Shown in pieces: positions 1 through 8,735 of a DNA stretch of 64,000 nucleotides (the first letter of the stretch is position 1; every line of letters begins with the position of its first letter). The notes under the pieces are model-generated. The model was not told the origin of the DNA, did not search any database, and saw nothing but the letters and a program-made list of their open reading frames with translations. Source of the DNA: Lysobacter antibioticus (GTDB taxonomy: Bacteria; Pseudomonadota; Gammaproteobacteria; Xanthomonadales; Xanthomonadaceae). Location: positions 563,196-627,195 of the forward strand of contig NZ_CP013141.1 of assembly GCF_001442535.1 (NCBI RefSeq), in the 5' to 3' direction. The position numbers and the translations under genes are program-made.

Positions 1-92
1 GCGCCGAGTCCGCCGGCCGCCCCGGTCACCAGCACGACGCGGCCGGCCAGGGCCTGCTGCGTCGCCGCGGTCGTGGCTGCCGTCGAACTCAC
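1..92 (-). CDS. SDR family oxidoreductase, N-terminal fragment
   Basis: Only the first ~30 codons lie in the window; the gene continues beyond base 1. The visible product reads GRVVLVTGAAGGLGA after a short Ala/Thr-rich tail, which matches the Rossmann TGxxxGxG cofactor loop of short-chain dehydrogenases/reductases. The likely start is a GTG whose first bases overlap the TGA of grxD (GTGA), so the two genes are probably translationally coupled. The substrate cannot be inferred from this fragment. Confidence 0.7.
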   Translation of the reverse strand, partial: MSSTAATTAATQQALAGRVVLVTGAAGGLG

Positions 93-409
93 TGCGCCTG
101 GGTCTCGCTGATCATGCGCGCCAGTTCGCCGGACTCGTAGAGTTCCATGGTGATGTCGCAACCGCCGATCAGCTCGCCGTGGATGAAGAGCTGCGGGAAG
201 GTCGGCCAGTTCGAGTAACGCGGCAGATTGGCGCGCACCTCCGGATCTTCGAGCACATTGACCGTATGCAGCGTGGTCGCGCCGGCGGCCTTGAGCGCCT
301 GCACGGCACGGCTGGAGAAGCCGCACATCGGGAACTGCGCGGTGCCCTTCATGAACAACACGATCGGGTGGGCTTCGACCTCGGCCTGGATCCGTTCCAT
401 AACGGACAT
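89..409 (-). CDS. grxD: Monothiol glutaredoxin GrxD
   Basis: Encodes a 106-aa monothiol glutaredoxin of the Grx4 type, which in characterised bacteria carries and transfers [2Fe-2S] clusters rather than reducing disulfides. The family marks are visible: the CGFS active site (in MCGFSSRA), the upstream KGT glutathione-contacting motif (FMKGT), the cis-Pro loop WPTFPQLF and the GGCD loop. The ATG at 409 is chosen because it gives family length and has an AGGAG about ten bases upstream; the frame is open further upstream but that extension looks unnatural. Divergent from sodB (191 bp between starts), placing two iron/oxidative-stress genes back to back. Confidence 0.95.
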   Translation of the reverse strand: MSVMERIQAEVEAHPIVLFMKGTAQFPMCGFSSRAVQALKAAGATTLHTVNVLEDPEVRANLPRYSNWPTFPQLFIHGELIGGCDITMELYESGELARMISETQAQ

Positions 410-600
410 GGGTACTGCTCCTGCGATGGTTTGTTGCCGACTTTGACGGTTCAGCAACGAAACGTGGGGATAGAATATGAATTGTAAGCCTACATGGCGC
501 CGCCGACGCGTCCGTCCGGGAATGGTTTCATGCCCGCAACGGACTGCCGCCCGCGGCGTCCCTGCTAGCCAGCCCCCCGAATTCTGCAAGGAGCCCGCCA

Positions 601-1179
601 ATGGCCATCGAATTGCCCGCCCTGCCCTACGACCGCACCGCGCTCGAGCCCACCATCTCCGCCGAGACCATCGACTTCCACTACGGCAAGCACCACAAGG
701 CCTACGTCGACAACCTCAACAAGATGATCGAGGGCACCGAGTTCGCCGCGCTGTCGCTGGAAGAGATCATCAAGAAGTCGCAGGGCGGCATGTTCAACAA
801 CGCCGCGCAGATCTGGAACCACACCTTCTACTGGAACTGCCTGTCGCCGAAGGGCGGCGGCGAGCCGACCGGCAAGCTGGCCGAGCTGATCAACAAGGCC
901 TTCGGCGACTTCGCCAAGTTCAAGGAAGAGTTCACCAAGACCGCCGTCGGCACCTTCGGCTCCGGCTGGGGCTGGCTGGTGCAGCGTCCGGACGGTTCGC
1001 TCGCCCTGGTCAGCACGCCCAACGCGGCGACCCCGTTGACCGGCGAAGACACCGCCCTGCTGACCTGCGACGTCTGGGAGCACGCCTACTACATCGACTA
1101 CCGCAACGCCCGCCCGAAGTACGTCGAGGCGTTCTGGAACCTGGTCAACTGGGACTTCGTCGCTTCCAACCTGAAGTAA
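601..1179 (+). CDS. sodB: Superoxide dismutase [Fe]
   Basis: A 192-aa cytosolic Fe-type superoxide dismutase converting superoxide to oxygen and hydrogen peroxide. Metal ligands align as H27, H74, D157 and H161 ([11 protein letters not shown] signature). Gln70, in NAAQIWNH, is at the position that typically distinguishes Fe- from Mn-enzymes. Length is usual for the family. AAGGAG lies just upstream of the ATG. It is followed at once by a strong intrinsic terminator, so it is probably monocistronic. Confidence 0.97.
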   Translation: MAIELPALPYDRTALEPTISAETIDFHYGKHHKAYVDNLNKMIEGTEFAALSLEEIIKKSQGGMFNNAAQIWNHTFYWNCLSPKGGGEPTGKLAELINKAFGDFAKFKEEFTKTAVGTFGSGWGWLVQRPDGSLALVSTPNAATPLTGEDTALLTCDVWEHAYYIDYRNARPKYVEAFWNLVNWDFVASNLK

Positions 1180-1202
1180 GCGCAAGCCTCATCGCGATAC
1201 CG

Positions 1203-1228
1203 AACGGCCGGGGAAACCCGGCCGTTTT
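1203..1228 (+). terminator. Rho-independent terminator of sodB
   Basis: A perfect 10-bp stem AACGGCCGGG / CCCGGCCGTT with a GAAA tetraloop runs into a short T tract, 23 bases after the sodB stop. It lies between sodB and the oppositely oriented gene at 1272-1850. Confidence 0.9.
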
Positions 1229-1271
1229 CGTTGGCCGGCCGGACCGGCCCGCCCCGATCACAGGCCGCCGA

Positions 1272-1850
1272 TCACATGCCGAGCGCCTCGCAAGCCGGGC
1301 CTTCATCGCGGTAGCGCCAGCGGAACGGAATGCCCAGCGACCCGGTGCGAAAACGGCATTCCACTGTTTCGCCCATCCGCAGCATTTCATAGTTCGCTCG
1401 GCTGGCCTGGACGGAAATGTCGCCGCGACCGGCCGAGTCGCGAAAGACCACGACCGGCGAACCGCCACCGCGGGTACCGGAAACGAACTTGTGTATCGCC
1501 GCTCCCCGATACGTCGCCCAGCCTTTCGCGCCGACCGCATTGGCCAGCAGCACATACGGCCCGGACATGAGTATCAGCACCCCGCAGGTGCCTATCGCGA
1601 GCACCGGGCCCTTCCAGCGCGACCTGCCGCTGCCCAGCAGCCAGTGCCAGTAGCGCGCCATGAAGCCGGCCACGATGATGGCCCATGGCAGCCATAGCCA
1701 TCGCATGGCTTCGTCGAAGCCGGCGTTGAAGGGCGTCCAGAACAAGAACAGCGACGCTATGCCCAGCAGCATCCACAGCAGATACAAAGCGCCACCGTAG
1801 TGCGTCAGCAGGCGCGGCGGCCTGCGCTCGGGCCGATGGAACCAATTCAT
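1272..1850 (-). CDS. Hypothetical membrane protein
   Basis: A 192-aa protein I do not recognise. It has a basic N-terminus and three probable membrane helices (about residues 20-40, 50-65 and 80-105). A soluble C-terminal domain of ~85 residues follows (GWATYRGAAIHKFVSG onwards) and probably faces the periplasm. The C-terminal part contains VECRFRTGSLGIPFRW. The gene sits downstream of purK on the same strand with 18 bp between them, so it may be cotranscribed with purEK. No catalytic motif is visible. Confidence 0.7.
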   Translation of the reverse strand: MNWFHRPERRPPRLLTHYGGALYLLWMLLGIASLFLFWTPFNAGFDEAMRWLWLPWAIIVAGFMARYWHWLLGSGRSRWKGPVLAIGTCGVLILMSGPYVLLANAVGAKGWATYRGAAIHKFVSGTRGGGSPVVVFRDSAGRGDISVQASRANYEMLRMGETVECRFRTGSLGIPFRWRYRDEGPACEALGM

Positions 1851-1868
1851 ACCGCTCGGCCAGCCCGC

Positions 1869-3008
1869 TCAGGCCAGCCGTTCGATCACCGGCGCGACCT
1901 GATCGTTCCGTCCGAGCGCGGCACCGACCCGCTGCAGGGCCTGGGCGAGCTCGCCGGCGCTATCGGCGCGCAAGGTCGCGTGGCCGACCTTGCGACCCTC
2001 GCGCGAAGACTTGCCGTAATCGTGCCAATGCCCGCCGGCTTCGCTGAGCACCGGCCCGGCCTCGGGCATGACGCCGATCCAGTTGAGCATGCAGGCCATG
2101 CCGAGCATGCGCGTATCGCCCAAGGGCAGACCGAGCACGGCGCGCAGATGGTTCTGGAACTGCGAGGTCTCGCTGCCTTCGATGGTCCAGTGCCCGGAGT
2201 TGTGCACGCGCGGCGCCAGTTCGTTGGCGAGCAGCACGCCGTCGCGGCAGAACAACTCGAGCGCGAACACGCCGACGTAATCCAATGCCTCGGCGAGCTT
2301 GCGCGCATACGAGATCGCGGTCGCGGCGAGCGCTTCGTCGGTGCGCGCCGGCGCCAGGCTGGCCGACAGCACGCCGTCGACATGCCAGTTTTCGGTGATC
2401 GGCCAGGCGCGGAACTCGCCGTCGCGGCCGCGCACCGCGACCGCCGACAACTCGCGCTCGAAACGCACGAAACCTTCGAGAATCAGCCCGACCTTGTCGG
2501 CCTGCGGGCCGAGCGCGGCCCAGGCGGCGTCGGCATCGGCCGGCGTCTTGATGCGGAATTGACCCTTGCCGTCGTAACCCAGGCGCCGGGTCTTGAGGAT
2601 GCACGGCGTGCCGATGGTCGCGATCGCCTGGTCGAGCGCGGCGCGGGTATCGATCGCGGCGAAATCCGGCACCGGGATATCGAGCTCGCGGAACAGGGTC
2701 TTTTCGGCCAGGCGGTCCTGGGCCACGGCCAGCGCGCGCGGGCTCGGGAACACCGGCCGGCGCTCGGCCAGCCAATGCGCGGACTCGGCCGGCACGTTCT
2801 CGAAATCGAACGTTGCCACGTCGATCTTCGAGGCGAATTCGTCGAGCGCGGCCTGATCGGTGTAATCGCCGACCACCATCGGCGCGAACTGGCCGGCGCA
2901 GGCGTCCGCGGCGCTGTCCAGCACCAGGAAACGCAGCCCGAGGGGCGCGCCGGAAAGCGCGAGCATGCGGGCCAGTTGCCCGCCTCCGAGAATGCCGACG
3001 GTGGTCAT
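1869..3008 (-). CDS. purK: 5-(carboxyamino)imidazole ribonucleotide synthase PurK
   Basis: A 379-aa ATP-grasp enzyme of de novo purine synthesis that makes N5-CAIR from AIR, ATP and bicarbonate. The N-terminus [14 protein letters not shown] is the PurK signature. ATP-grasp elements follow ([16 protein letters not shown] and the [16 protein letters not shown] loop). The ATG overlaps the purE TGA as ATGA, so translation is coupled. The purE-purK pair supplies the two-step bacterial route to CAIR. Confidence 0.97.
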   Translation of the reverse strand: MTTVGILGGGQLARMLALSGAPLGLRFLVLDSAADACAGQFAPMVVGDYTDQAALDEFASKIDVATFDFENVPAESAHWLAERRPVFPSPRALAVAQDRLAEKTLFRELDIPVPDFAAIDTRAALDQAIATIGTPCILKTRRLGYDGKGQFRIKTPADADAAWAALGPQADKVGLILEGFVRFERELSAVAVRGRDGEFRAWPITENWHVDGVLSASLAPARTDEALAATAISYARKLAEALDYVGVFALELFCRDGVLLANELAPRVHNSGHWTIEGSETSQFQNHLRAVLGLPLGDTRMLGMACMLNWIGVMPEAGPVLSEAGGHWHDYGKSSREGRKVGHATLRADSAGELAQALQRVGAALGRNDQVAPVIERLA

Positions 3009-3523
3009 TGGCGCGGATCGTCGTTGGCGAGCACCTCGTCGGTCTGACGGGTGCGGAACGCAGTCAACGCCGCGCCGATCGCCGGATATTCCGTCGACAG
3101 CAGCGCTGCGGCGAACAAGGCCGCATTGGCGGCGCCGGCGTTGCCGATGGCGAAGGTCGCCACCGGAATGCCGGCCGGCATCTGCACGATCGAGAGCAGC
3201 GAATCCATGCCGTTGAGGGCCTTGGACTGCACCGGCACGCCGAGCACCGGCACCGCGGTCTTCGCCGCCAGCATGCCCGGCAGATGCGCCGCGCCGCCGG
3301 CGCCGGCGATGATCGCGCGCAGACCGCGCGCCGCCGCCGTGTCGGCGTATTCGAACAGCACGTCGGGCGTGCGGTGCGCCGAGACCACCCGGACCTCGTG
3401 CGGAACGCCGAGCGCTTCCAGCTTGGCGGCAGCGTGCTGCATCGTTTCCCAGTCAGAGCGCGAGCCCATGACGATGCCGACGAGCGCAGGAGGGGTGACG
3501 GGCGTTGCGGAAGCTGGAGACAT
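3005..3523 (-). CDS. purE: N5-CAIR mutase PurE
   Basis: A 172-aa class I PurE that isomerises N5-CAIR to CAIR. Signature segments are [13 protein letters not shown] (substrate phosphate loop), VVSAHRTPD with its conserved His, and [12 protein letters not shown]. The start at 3523 follows family alignment; the frame is open further upstream but without homology. It is followed by purK with a 4-bp overlap. The ~65-bp gap to the divergent Trm112-like gene must hold both promoters and contains an AT-rich TATTCTAA. Confidence 0.96.
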   Translation of the reverse strand: MSPASATPVTPPALVGIVMGSRSDWETMQHAAAKLEALGVPHEVRVVSAHRTPDVLFEYADTAAARGLRAIIAGAGGAAHLPGMLAAKTAVPVLGVPVQSKALNGMDSLLSIVQMPAGIPVATFAIGNAGAANAALFAAALLSTEYPAIGAALTAFRTRQTDEVLANDDPRQ

Positions 3524-3587
3524 GGGGCGTGCCTTGGCGCAAAGACGTATTCTAACGCCCTGTCCCGTCGTATCGGCACCGCACCGT

Positions 3588-3857
3588 ATGGATCGCAAAC
3601 TGCTCGACCTGCTCGTCTGCCCCTCCACGCGCCAACCCCTGTTCCCCCTCGAGAGCCGCGGCCTGCAGGCCCTGAACGCCGCCATCGGCGCCGGCGGCAT
3701 CGTCCGCGGCAGCGGCGACGCCCAGTCCGAGCCCCTGCGCGAGGCCCTGGTGACCCGCGACCGCAAGACCGTCTACATCGTCGACGACGGCATTCCGCTG
3801 CTCGACGCCGAAAACGCTCTCGCCACGGCCCAGGTCGAAGGCTTCCCGGCCGCATGA
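3588..3857 (+). CDS. Trm112 family protein
   Basis: An 89-aa protein of the Trm112/YcaR family. It begins [18 protein letters not shown], keeping one CPxT-type motif, and ends with the characteristic [12 protein letters not shown] segment. Family members are small, often zinc-binding partner proteins; in bacteria the target is not settled. Only one half of a classical four-Cys zinc site is seen, so metal binding is uncertain. The stop overlaps the nadC start (ATGA). Confidence 0.85.
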   Translation: MDRKLLDLLVCPSTRQPLFPLESRGLQALNAAIGAGGIVRGSGDAQSEPLREALVTRDRKTVYIVDDGIPLLDAENALATAQVEGFPAA

Positions 3858-4732
3858 GCGCGCCCGCCCGCGACCTCAGCCCGCCGCCGGCCGCCGAGAT
3901 CGAGGCCGACGTCGCCGACGCCCTGGCCGAAGACCTCGGCAGCGGCGACGTCACCGCCGAGCTGCTGCCCGACATCGCCGACAGCGCCTATCTATTGTGC
4001 AAGGAAGACGCGGTCGTCTGCGGCCGCCCCTGGTTCGAGGCCTGCCATCGCGCCCTCGACCCGGACGTGCGCATCGACTGGCGCGTCGCCGAAGGCGAGC
4101 GCGTGAGCAAAGGCACCGTGCTCGCCCTGCTGCACGGCCGCGCCCGCGCCCTGGTCAGCGCCGAACGCGCCTCGCTCAATTTCATGCAGACCCTGTCGGG
4201 CACGGCCACGGTCACCGCGAGCTACGTCGAGGCGGTGCGAGGCACCGGCACGCGCATCCTCGACACCCGCAAGACCCTGCCCGGCCTGCGCCTGGCGCAG
4301 AAGTACGCGGTGCGCGTCGGCGGCGGCGTCAACCACCGCATCGGCCTGTACGACACGGTCATGCTCAAGGAAAACCACGTCCGCGCGGCCGGCTCGATCA
4401 GCGCCGCGATCGCCGACGCCCGCGCCAAGCACCCGCAGTTGCCGCTGATCGTCGAAGTCGAGTCGCTGGAGCAACTGCGCGAGGCGCTCGGCGCCGGCTG
4501 CGACCGCATCCTGATCGACGACTTCGATGCGCCCACCCGGCGCGAGGCCGTGCGCATCGCCCGTGGCGCGCCGTTCGACGGCCGCATCCCGCTGGAAGTC
4601 TCCGGCGGCGTCGACCTGGCCGGCCTGCGCGCGATCGCCGAGGACGGCGTCGACTGTATTTCCATCGGCGCACTGACCAAACATGTGCGCGCCATCGATC
4701 TTTCGTTGAAACTCGGGCCGCCGCCGGGCTGA
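3854..4732 (+). CDS. nadC: Nicotinate-nucleotide pyrophosphorylase (carboxylating)
   Basis: A 292-aa quinolinate phosphoribosyltransferase of NAD synthesis: quinolinate plus PRPP gives nicotinate mononucleotide, CO2 and PPi. Family features are EDLGSGDVTAELL near the N-terminus, ILDTRKTLPGLR, the VMLKENHV segment and the C-terminal phosphate-binding loop LEVSGGVDL...ISIGALT. It is coupled to the upstream Trm112-like gene through an ATGA overlap, which fixes the start. Length is normal. Confidence 0.96.
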   Translation: MSAPARDLSPPPAAEIEADVADALAEDLGSGDVTAELLPDIADSAYLLCKEDAVVCGRPWFEACHRALDPDVRIDWRVAEGERVSKGTVLALLHGRARALVSAERASLNFMQTLSGTATVTASYVEAVRGTGTRILDTRKTLPGLRLAQKYAVRVGGGVNHRIGLYDTVMLKENHVRAAGSISAAIADARAKHPQLPLIVEVESLEQLREALGAGCDRILIDDFDAPTRREAVRIARGAPFDGRIPLEVSGGVDLAGLRAIAEDGVDCISIGALTKHVRAIDLSLKLGPPPG

Positions 4733-4772
4733 CCCCCTTGGCTTTGCCCCCGACCGCCGCCAGAACCCTGTC

Positions 4773-5096
4773 ATGCCTACCCTGATCCTGTTGATGATCT
4801 TCGGCGCCGCCGCGTTCTCGTTCTGGAGCGCCGGCCGCGCCGCGGCCGAACGCGCCGAAACGGTCGGGCGCGACGCCTGCCTCAAGGCCGGCGTGCAGTG
4901 GCTGGACCAGAGCGTGCACGCGATCGGCCTGAAGCTGATCCGCCACGAGAGCGGCTGGCTCGGTTTCGAGCGCACCTTCCGTTTCGATTATTCGATCGAC
5001 GGCGAAGACCGGCATGTCGGCCGGCTGATCCTGCGTGGCGAGCGCCTGATCGCCTTCAGCGGCCCGGTGACGCGGGCACCGACGCAGTTGCATTAA
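4773..5096 (+). CDS. DUF3301 domain-containing protein
   Basis: A 107-aa protein with an N-terminal membrane segment or uncleaved signal (LILLMIFGAAAFSFWSAG). A conserved soluble part follows (RDACLKAGVQWLDQSVHAIGLKL, then FRFDYSIDGEDRHVGRLILRG). This pattern matches DUF3301, a small family of unknown function common in gammaproteobacteria. It lies 40 bp after nadC and may be cotranscribed. Confidence 0.85.
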   Translation: MPTLILLMIFGAAAFSFWSAGRAAAERAETVGRDACLKAGVQWLDQSVHAIGLKLIRHESGWLGFERTFRFDYSIDGEDRHVGRLILRGERLIAFSGPVTRAPTQLH

Positions 5097-5128
5097 GCGC
5101 GGCCAACGCGCGGCGCAGGGCTTCAAGG

Positions 5129-5269
5129 GTAGGAGCGGCGCGAGCCGTGACCGCGAGGCCTCACCCACGGCGATACCGCCATGGCCTGTATGGATGCCGA
5201 GCTCGCCGGCTTGAGGATGGCCGCGCCGGCTTTCGAAATGGCGCAGTCGCGGCTCGCGCCGCTCCTACC
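5129..5269. repeat. Inverted pair of REP-like palindromes
   Basis: Two copies of the genome-typical GGAGCGGCGC(A/G)AGCCG repeat face each other: forward at 5129-5155 and reverse at 5243-5269. They sit between the convergent DUF3301 gene and sspB and could form a large cruciform or a bidirectional terminator. The same repeat recurs near 19.2, 23.8 and 36.4-36.6 kb. Confidence 0.85.
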
Positions 5270-5281
5270 CCAGAAACCGGC

Positions 5282-5773
5282 TTACTTGACGATGCGCAGA
5301 TGTCCGCCGCGGCGCGGGCTCGGCGTCTGCGGGCCGCCGTCGTCGTCGCCTTCCGGCGCCGGGTCGTTCGGCACCGAGCTCAGCATCGGCGGCGCCGAAT
5401 CGATTTCGTCATGGCCTTCGTCGAGCGCCGACTCTTCCATGCCCACGTCTTCCGGCAAGGCCATGCCCTGCCCGGTTTCGCGCGCATAGATCGCCAGCAC
5501 TGCGCCGACCGGCACCGACACCGGATGGCTGACGCCCCCGAAGCGCGCGCTGAAGCGGATCAGGTCGTTGCCCATTTCCAGATGCGAGACCGCGCGGGCG
5601 GCGACGTTGAGGACGATCTTGCCGTCCTTGACCGCATGAGCCGGCACCTGCACCGACGGACGCGTCGCGTCGACGAGCAGATGCGGGGTCATGCCGTTAT
5701 CGGCGATCCACTCGTACAGCGCCCGCAACAGGTAGGGGCGGTGGCTGGTCATCGGAGCACTGCTTTCGGTCAT
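5282..5773 (-). CDS. sspB: ClpXP protease specificity-enhancing factor SspB
   Basis: A ~163-aa adaptor that delivers ssrA-tagged proteins to ClpXP. The folded substrate-binding domain is recognisable (RPYLLRALYEWIADNGMTPHLLVDA, then NDLIRFSARFGGVSHPVSVP). A long acidic, disordered linker ends in RRGGHLRIVK, which resembles the C-terminal ClpX-docking motif of E. coli SspB. A second ATG at 5752 (MTSHRPYLL) would also fit homologues; neither has a clear Shine-Dalgarno sequence. It follows sspA by ~110 bp, the usual order. Confidence 0.95.
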   Translation of the reverse strand: MTESSAPMTSHRPYLLRALYEWIADNGMTPHLLVDATRPSVQVPAHAVKDGKIVLNVAARAVSHLEMGNDLIRFSARFGGVSHPVSVPVGAVLAIYARETGQGMALPEDVGMEESALDEGHDEIDSAPPMLSSVPNDPAPEGDDDGGPQTPSPRRGGHLRIVK

Positions 5774-5880
5774 ACGCACATTTTAGCGTCATGACGACGT
5801 GAACGACGAGGCCGTCCCGCGCGATTACGGCCCCGTCCGTCGCGTCCCCGGCGCGGACGCGACCCGCCCCCTGCTCCAGC

Positions 5881-6519
5881 TCAGGTCGGCATGTCGCGCA
5901 GCTTGCGTTCCTGGTCGGTCAGGCTGCGGGTGAAGCCGGGGTTGCGGAAGATGCGATTGCCGTAGTCCTCGATCGCCTTGCCGTCCTTCGGCATGGGCAC
6001 GTCGAGCGAGGGCAGGCGCCAGATGATCGGCGCCATGGCGCAGTCGGCCAGGCTCATTTCGGGGTTCAGGAAGAACTTGCTGGCCTTGAACAGCGGCACC
6101 GACGCGGTCAGCAGTTCCTTCAGGCGCTTGCGCGCGGCTTCGGCCTGGGCCTTGTTGCCCATCTGGATGGCCTGGACCTGCGGCACCCAGTCGTGTTCCA
6201 GGCGCAGCATCGCCAGGCGCAGGCGCGCCCGCGACAGCGGGTCGACCGGCATCAGCGGCGGGTGCGGATAGCGCTCGTCGAGGTATTCGCTGACCACGCT
6301 GGCCGCGTACAGGACCAGATCGCGCTCGACCAGGGTCGGGACGGAGTGATACGGGTTGAGGTCGACGAGGTCTTCGGGCGGGTTCTGCGGGTCGACCGGT
6401 ATCAGGTCGTAAGTGACGCCTTTCGCCGCCAGCACCAGCCGGACCCGATGGCACAGCACGCAGTCGGTGGACGAAAACAGAGTCAGGGCATTACGCATAC
6501 GGGGGCTCGCCGCCATCAT
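5881..6519 (-). CDS. sspA: Stringent starvation protein A (GST-fold)
   Basis: A 212-aa GST-fold protein. In E. coli, SspA associates with RNA polymerase and helps stationary-phase and acid survival. The N-terminal thioredoxin-like domain contains LFSSTDCVLCHRVRLVLAAK and the VPTLVERDLVLYAASVVSEYL segment; the C-terminal helical domain follows. A GGAGAGG lies just before the first ATG (ATGATG, so initiation could be at 6519 or 6516). It sits between petC and sspB, a frequent arrangement in beta- and gammaproteobacteria. Confidence 0.93.
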   Translation of the reverse strand: MMAASPRMRNALTLFSSTDCVLCHRVRLVLAAKGVTYDLIPVDPQNPPEDLVDLNPYHSVPTLVERDLVLYAASVVSEYLDERYPHPPLMPVDPLSRARLRLAMLRLEHDWVPQVQAIQMGNKAQAEAARKRLKELLTASVPLFKASKFFLNPEMSLADCAMAPIIWRLPSLDVPMPKDGKAIEDYGNRIFRNPGFTRSLTDQERKLRDMPT

Positions 6520-6649
6520 CGACCTCTCCAGCCACCGGAATCCGCCGGTCGCAAGACGCCCTCCACCCGCTGTGGAAAGTCGTCACGGCCTCGAGCCTGC
6601 CCCCTACCCCATGCGCGGCGGCGCCGGCTCCTGCCGTCGTCGTGCGCTA

Positions 6650-6673
6650 GCCCGCGCCTTTACCGGCGCGGGC
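6650..6673 (-). terminator. Hairpin after petC
   Basis: A 9-bp perfect stem GCCCGCGCC / GGCGCGGGC with a six-base loop lies about 20 bases beyond the petC stop, in the gap before sspA. There is no long T tract, so it may attenuate rather than fully terminate. Confidence 0.6.
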
Positions 6674-6691
6674 CTCCCTGCGGGGATCGGA

Positions 6692-7480
6692 TCAATGTTC
6701 CACGTCGCGCCAGTACTCGGTCTTCAACAGATACGCGATCAACGTGAACAACGCCAGGAACAGGATCACCCAAACGCCCAGACTCTGGCGCTTGAGCGCG
6801 GCCGGTTCGCCGGCGTACTCGAGGAATGTGGTGATATCGCGCGCCGCCGTCTTGAAGCCTTCGGCGTCGAGCTGGCCGGGCTGCGCGATCTTGAGGGCGT
6901 GCACCGGACGCTCGCCGGTGGCCTTGTCGAGTTCGCCGTACTCCGCATGCTGCAGACCCTGCAGTTCCCACAGCGGGTTCGGCATCGAGGCGTTCGGAAA
7001 CAACTTGTTGTTCCAGCCCAGCGGACGGCTCTCGTCGAGGTAGAACGAGTTGAGGTAGGTGTAGATCCAGTCGCTGCCGCGCACGCGCGCGATCACGCTG
7101 AGGTCCGGCGGCATCTTGCCGAACCACTGGTTGGCGTGTTCGGCGGTCATGTTGACCTGGATCTGCTCGCCGAACTTGGCGCCGGTGAAGTTGAGGTTGT
7201 TCATGACCTCCGCTTCGCTCAGGCCCAGGTCCTCGGCGATGCGCGAATAGCGCAGGTATTTCAGCGAATGACAGCCCGAGCAGTAGTTCATGTACAGCTG
7301 GGCGCCGCGCTGCAACGACGCGCGGTCGTTGAGGTCGGTACCCGACTGCATCAGGTCGCCGCCGCCGGAGGCGAAGGCGGTCGCCGACACGAGCAGGCCG
7401 GCGGCAAAGGTGGCGAGCTTCTTCACGATACGCATCTTATGGAAGGGCCGGCTGTGATCAATCGAGCTCAGGTTAGTCAT
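6692..7480 (-). CDS. petC: Ubiquinol-cytochrome c reductase, cytochrome c1
   Basis: The 262-aa heme c subunit of the bc1 complex. It has a Sec signal region (MRIVKKLATFAAGLL...AFA), the covalent heme motif CSGCH at residues 67-71, KMPPDLS providing the probable Met ligand, and a C-terminal membrane anchor (about 232-252) ending KTEYWRDVEH. The listed start overlaps the petB stop by 8 bp and has GGTGAAG upstream. An internal ATG at 7435, immediately before the signal peptide, is an equally plausible start. Confidence 0.95.
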   Translation of the reverse strand: MTNLSSIDHSRPFHKMRIVKKLATFAAGLLVSATAFASGGGDLMQSGTDLNDRASLQRGAQLYMNYCSGCHSLKYLRYSRIAEDLGLSEAEVMNNLNFTGAKFGEQIQVNMTAEHANQWFGKMPPDLSVIARVRGSDWIYTYLNSFYLDESRPLGWNNKLFPNASMPNPLWELQGLQHAEYGELDKATGERPVHALKIAQPGQLDAEGFKTAARDITTFLEYAGEPAALKRQSLGVWVILFLALFTLIAYLLKTEYWRDVEH

Positions 7481-8732
7481 GCATCTTCACCCGTTCCGGC
7501 ACCGGCTTGGTCTTGTCGAGCTTGGTCCACAGCGGCATGGTGATGAAGAAGGCGAAGTACAGGAAGGTCAGCACGCGGCCGATGATGGTCTCGACCGGGT
7601 CGGTACCCGGGCCGGCGCCGATCTTGCCGAGCCACAGGAAGCACACCGCCAGCACCGCCAGCGCGAGCTTGCTCATCCAGCCGCGGAAGCGCACCGACTT
7701 GACCTTGCTGCGGTCCAGCCACGGCACCAGGAACAACACCGCGATCGCGCCGAACATGACCAGCACGCCGGAAAGCTTGTGCGGGATCACGCGCAACATC
7801 GCGTAGTACGGCGTGTAGTACCAGACCGGCTTGATGTGCTCCGGCGTCACCAGTCGATTGGCTTCGCTGAAGTTGTCGTGCTCGAGGAACCAGCCGCCGA
7901 ACGCCGGGGCGAAGAAGATGATGAACGCGGCGATGATCAGGAAGAAGCCGACGCCCACCAGGTCCTTGACCGTGTAATACGGGTGGAACGGGATGCTGTC
8001 GAGCGGCTTGCTGGCATCCCAGCGGTTGCCCTTCGGGCCCTTCTTGATGTCGACGCCGTCGGGGTTGTTGGAACCCACTTCGTGCAGCGCGCCCAGATGC
8101 AGCACGACCAGCAGCAACAGCACCAGCGGCAGCGCGATCACATGCAGGGCGAAGAAGCGGTTGAGGGTGGCGTCGCCGGGCAGGTAGTCGCCCATGATCC
8201 ACTCGGTCAGGCCGTTGCCGATCACCGGGATCGCGCCGAACAGCGAGATGATGACCTTGGCACCCCAGAACGACATCTGGCCCCACGGCAGCACGTAGCC
8301 CATGAAGGCTTCGGCCATCAGCACCAGGTAGATCAGCATGCCGAGGATCCACACCAGCTCGCGCGGCTTCTGGTACGAGCCGTACAGCAGGCCGCGGAAC
8401 ATGTGCAGGTAGACGACGATGAAGAACAACGACGCGCCGGTGCTGTGCATGTAGCGGATCAGCCAGCCCCACTCCACGTCGCGCATGATGTATTCGACCG
8501 ACGAGAACGCTTCGGCCGCGGACGGCTTGAAGTGCATCGTCAGGAAGATGCCGGTGACGATCTGGTTGACCAGCACCAGCAGCGCGAGCGAGCCGAAGTA
8601 GTACCAGAGGTTGAAGTTCTTCGGCGCGTAGTACTCGGTCATGTGCTTGCGATAGAACGGCATCATGCCGGGCGCGCGAGCGGTGACCCAATCGAAGACG
8701 TTGTTGGCGGTGCGGGTAATGACGTTGGACAT
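7473..8732 (-). CDS. petB: Ubiquinol-cytochrome c reductase, cytochrome b
   Basis: The 419-aa polytopic cytochrome b carrying both b hemes and the quinone sites. Paired heme-ligand histidines are visible in RYMHSTGASLFF...YLHMFRG and in FFALHVIALP...VLHLGALH. The Qo-site tetrapeptide is PVWY (KPVWYYTPYYAML) rather than the mitochondrial PEWY. Length and the C-terminal helices are normal. It is the middle gene of petABC, only 3 bp after petA. Confidence 0.97.
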   Translation of the reverse strand: MSNVITRTANNVFDWVTARAPGMMPFYRKHMTEYYAPKNFNLWYYFGSLALLVLVNQIVTGIFLTMHFKPSAAEAFSSVEYIMRDVEWGWLIRYMHSTGASLFFIVVYLHMFRGLLYGSYQKPRELVWILGMLIYLVLMAEAFMGYVLPWGQMSFWGAKVIISLFGAIPVIGNGLTEWIMGDYLPGDATLNRFFALHVIALPLVLLLLVVLHLGALHEVGSNNPDGVDIKKGPKGNRWDASKPLDSIPFHPYYTVKDLVGVGFFLIIAAFIIFFAPAFGGWFLEHDNFSEANRLVTPEHIKPVWYYTPYYAMLRVIPHKLSGVLVMFGAIAVLFLVPWLDRSKVKSVRFRGWMSKLALAVLAVCFLWLGKIGAGPGTDPVETIIGRVLTFLYFAFFITMPLWTKLDKTKPVPERVKMHD

Positions 8733-8735
8733 GAC

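Noticed and set aside
477..1697. 406-codon open frame on the plus strand
   Set aside because: It overlaps sodB in another frame; its product is Arg/Ala-rich with no family features. GC-rich third positions create such shadows.
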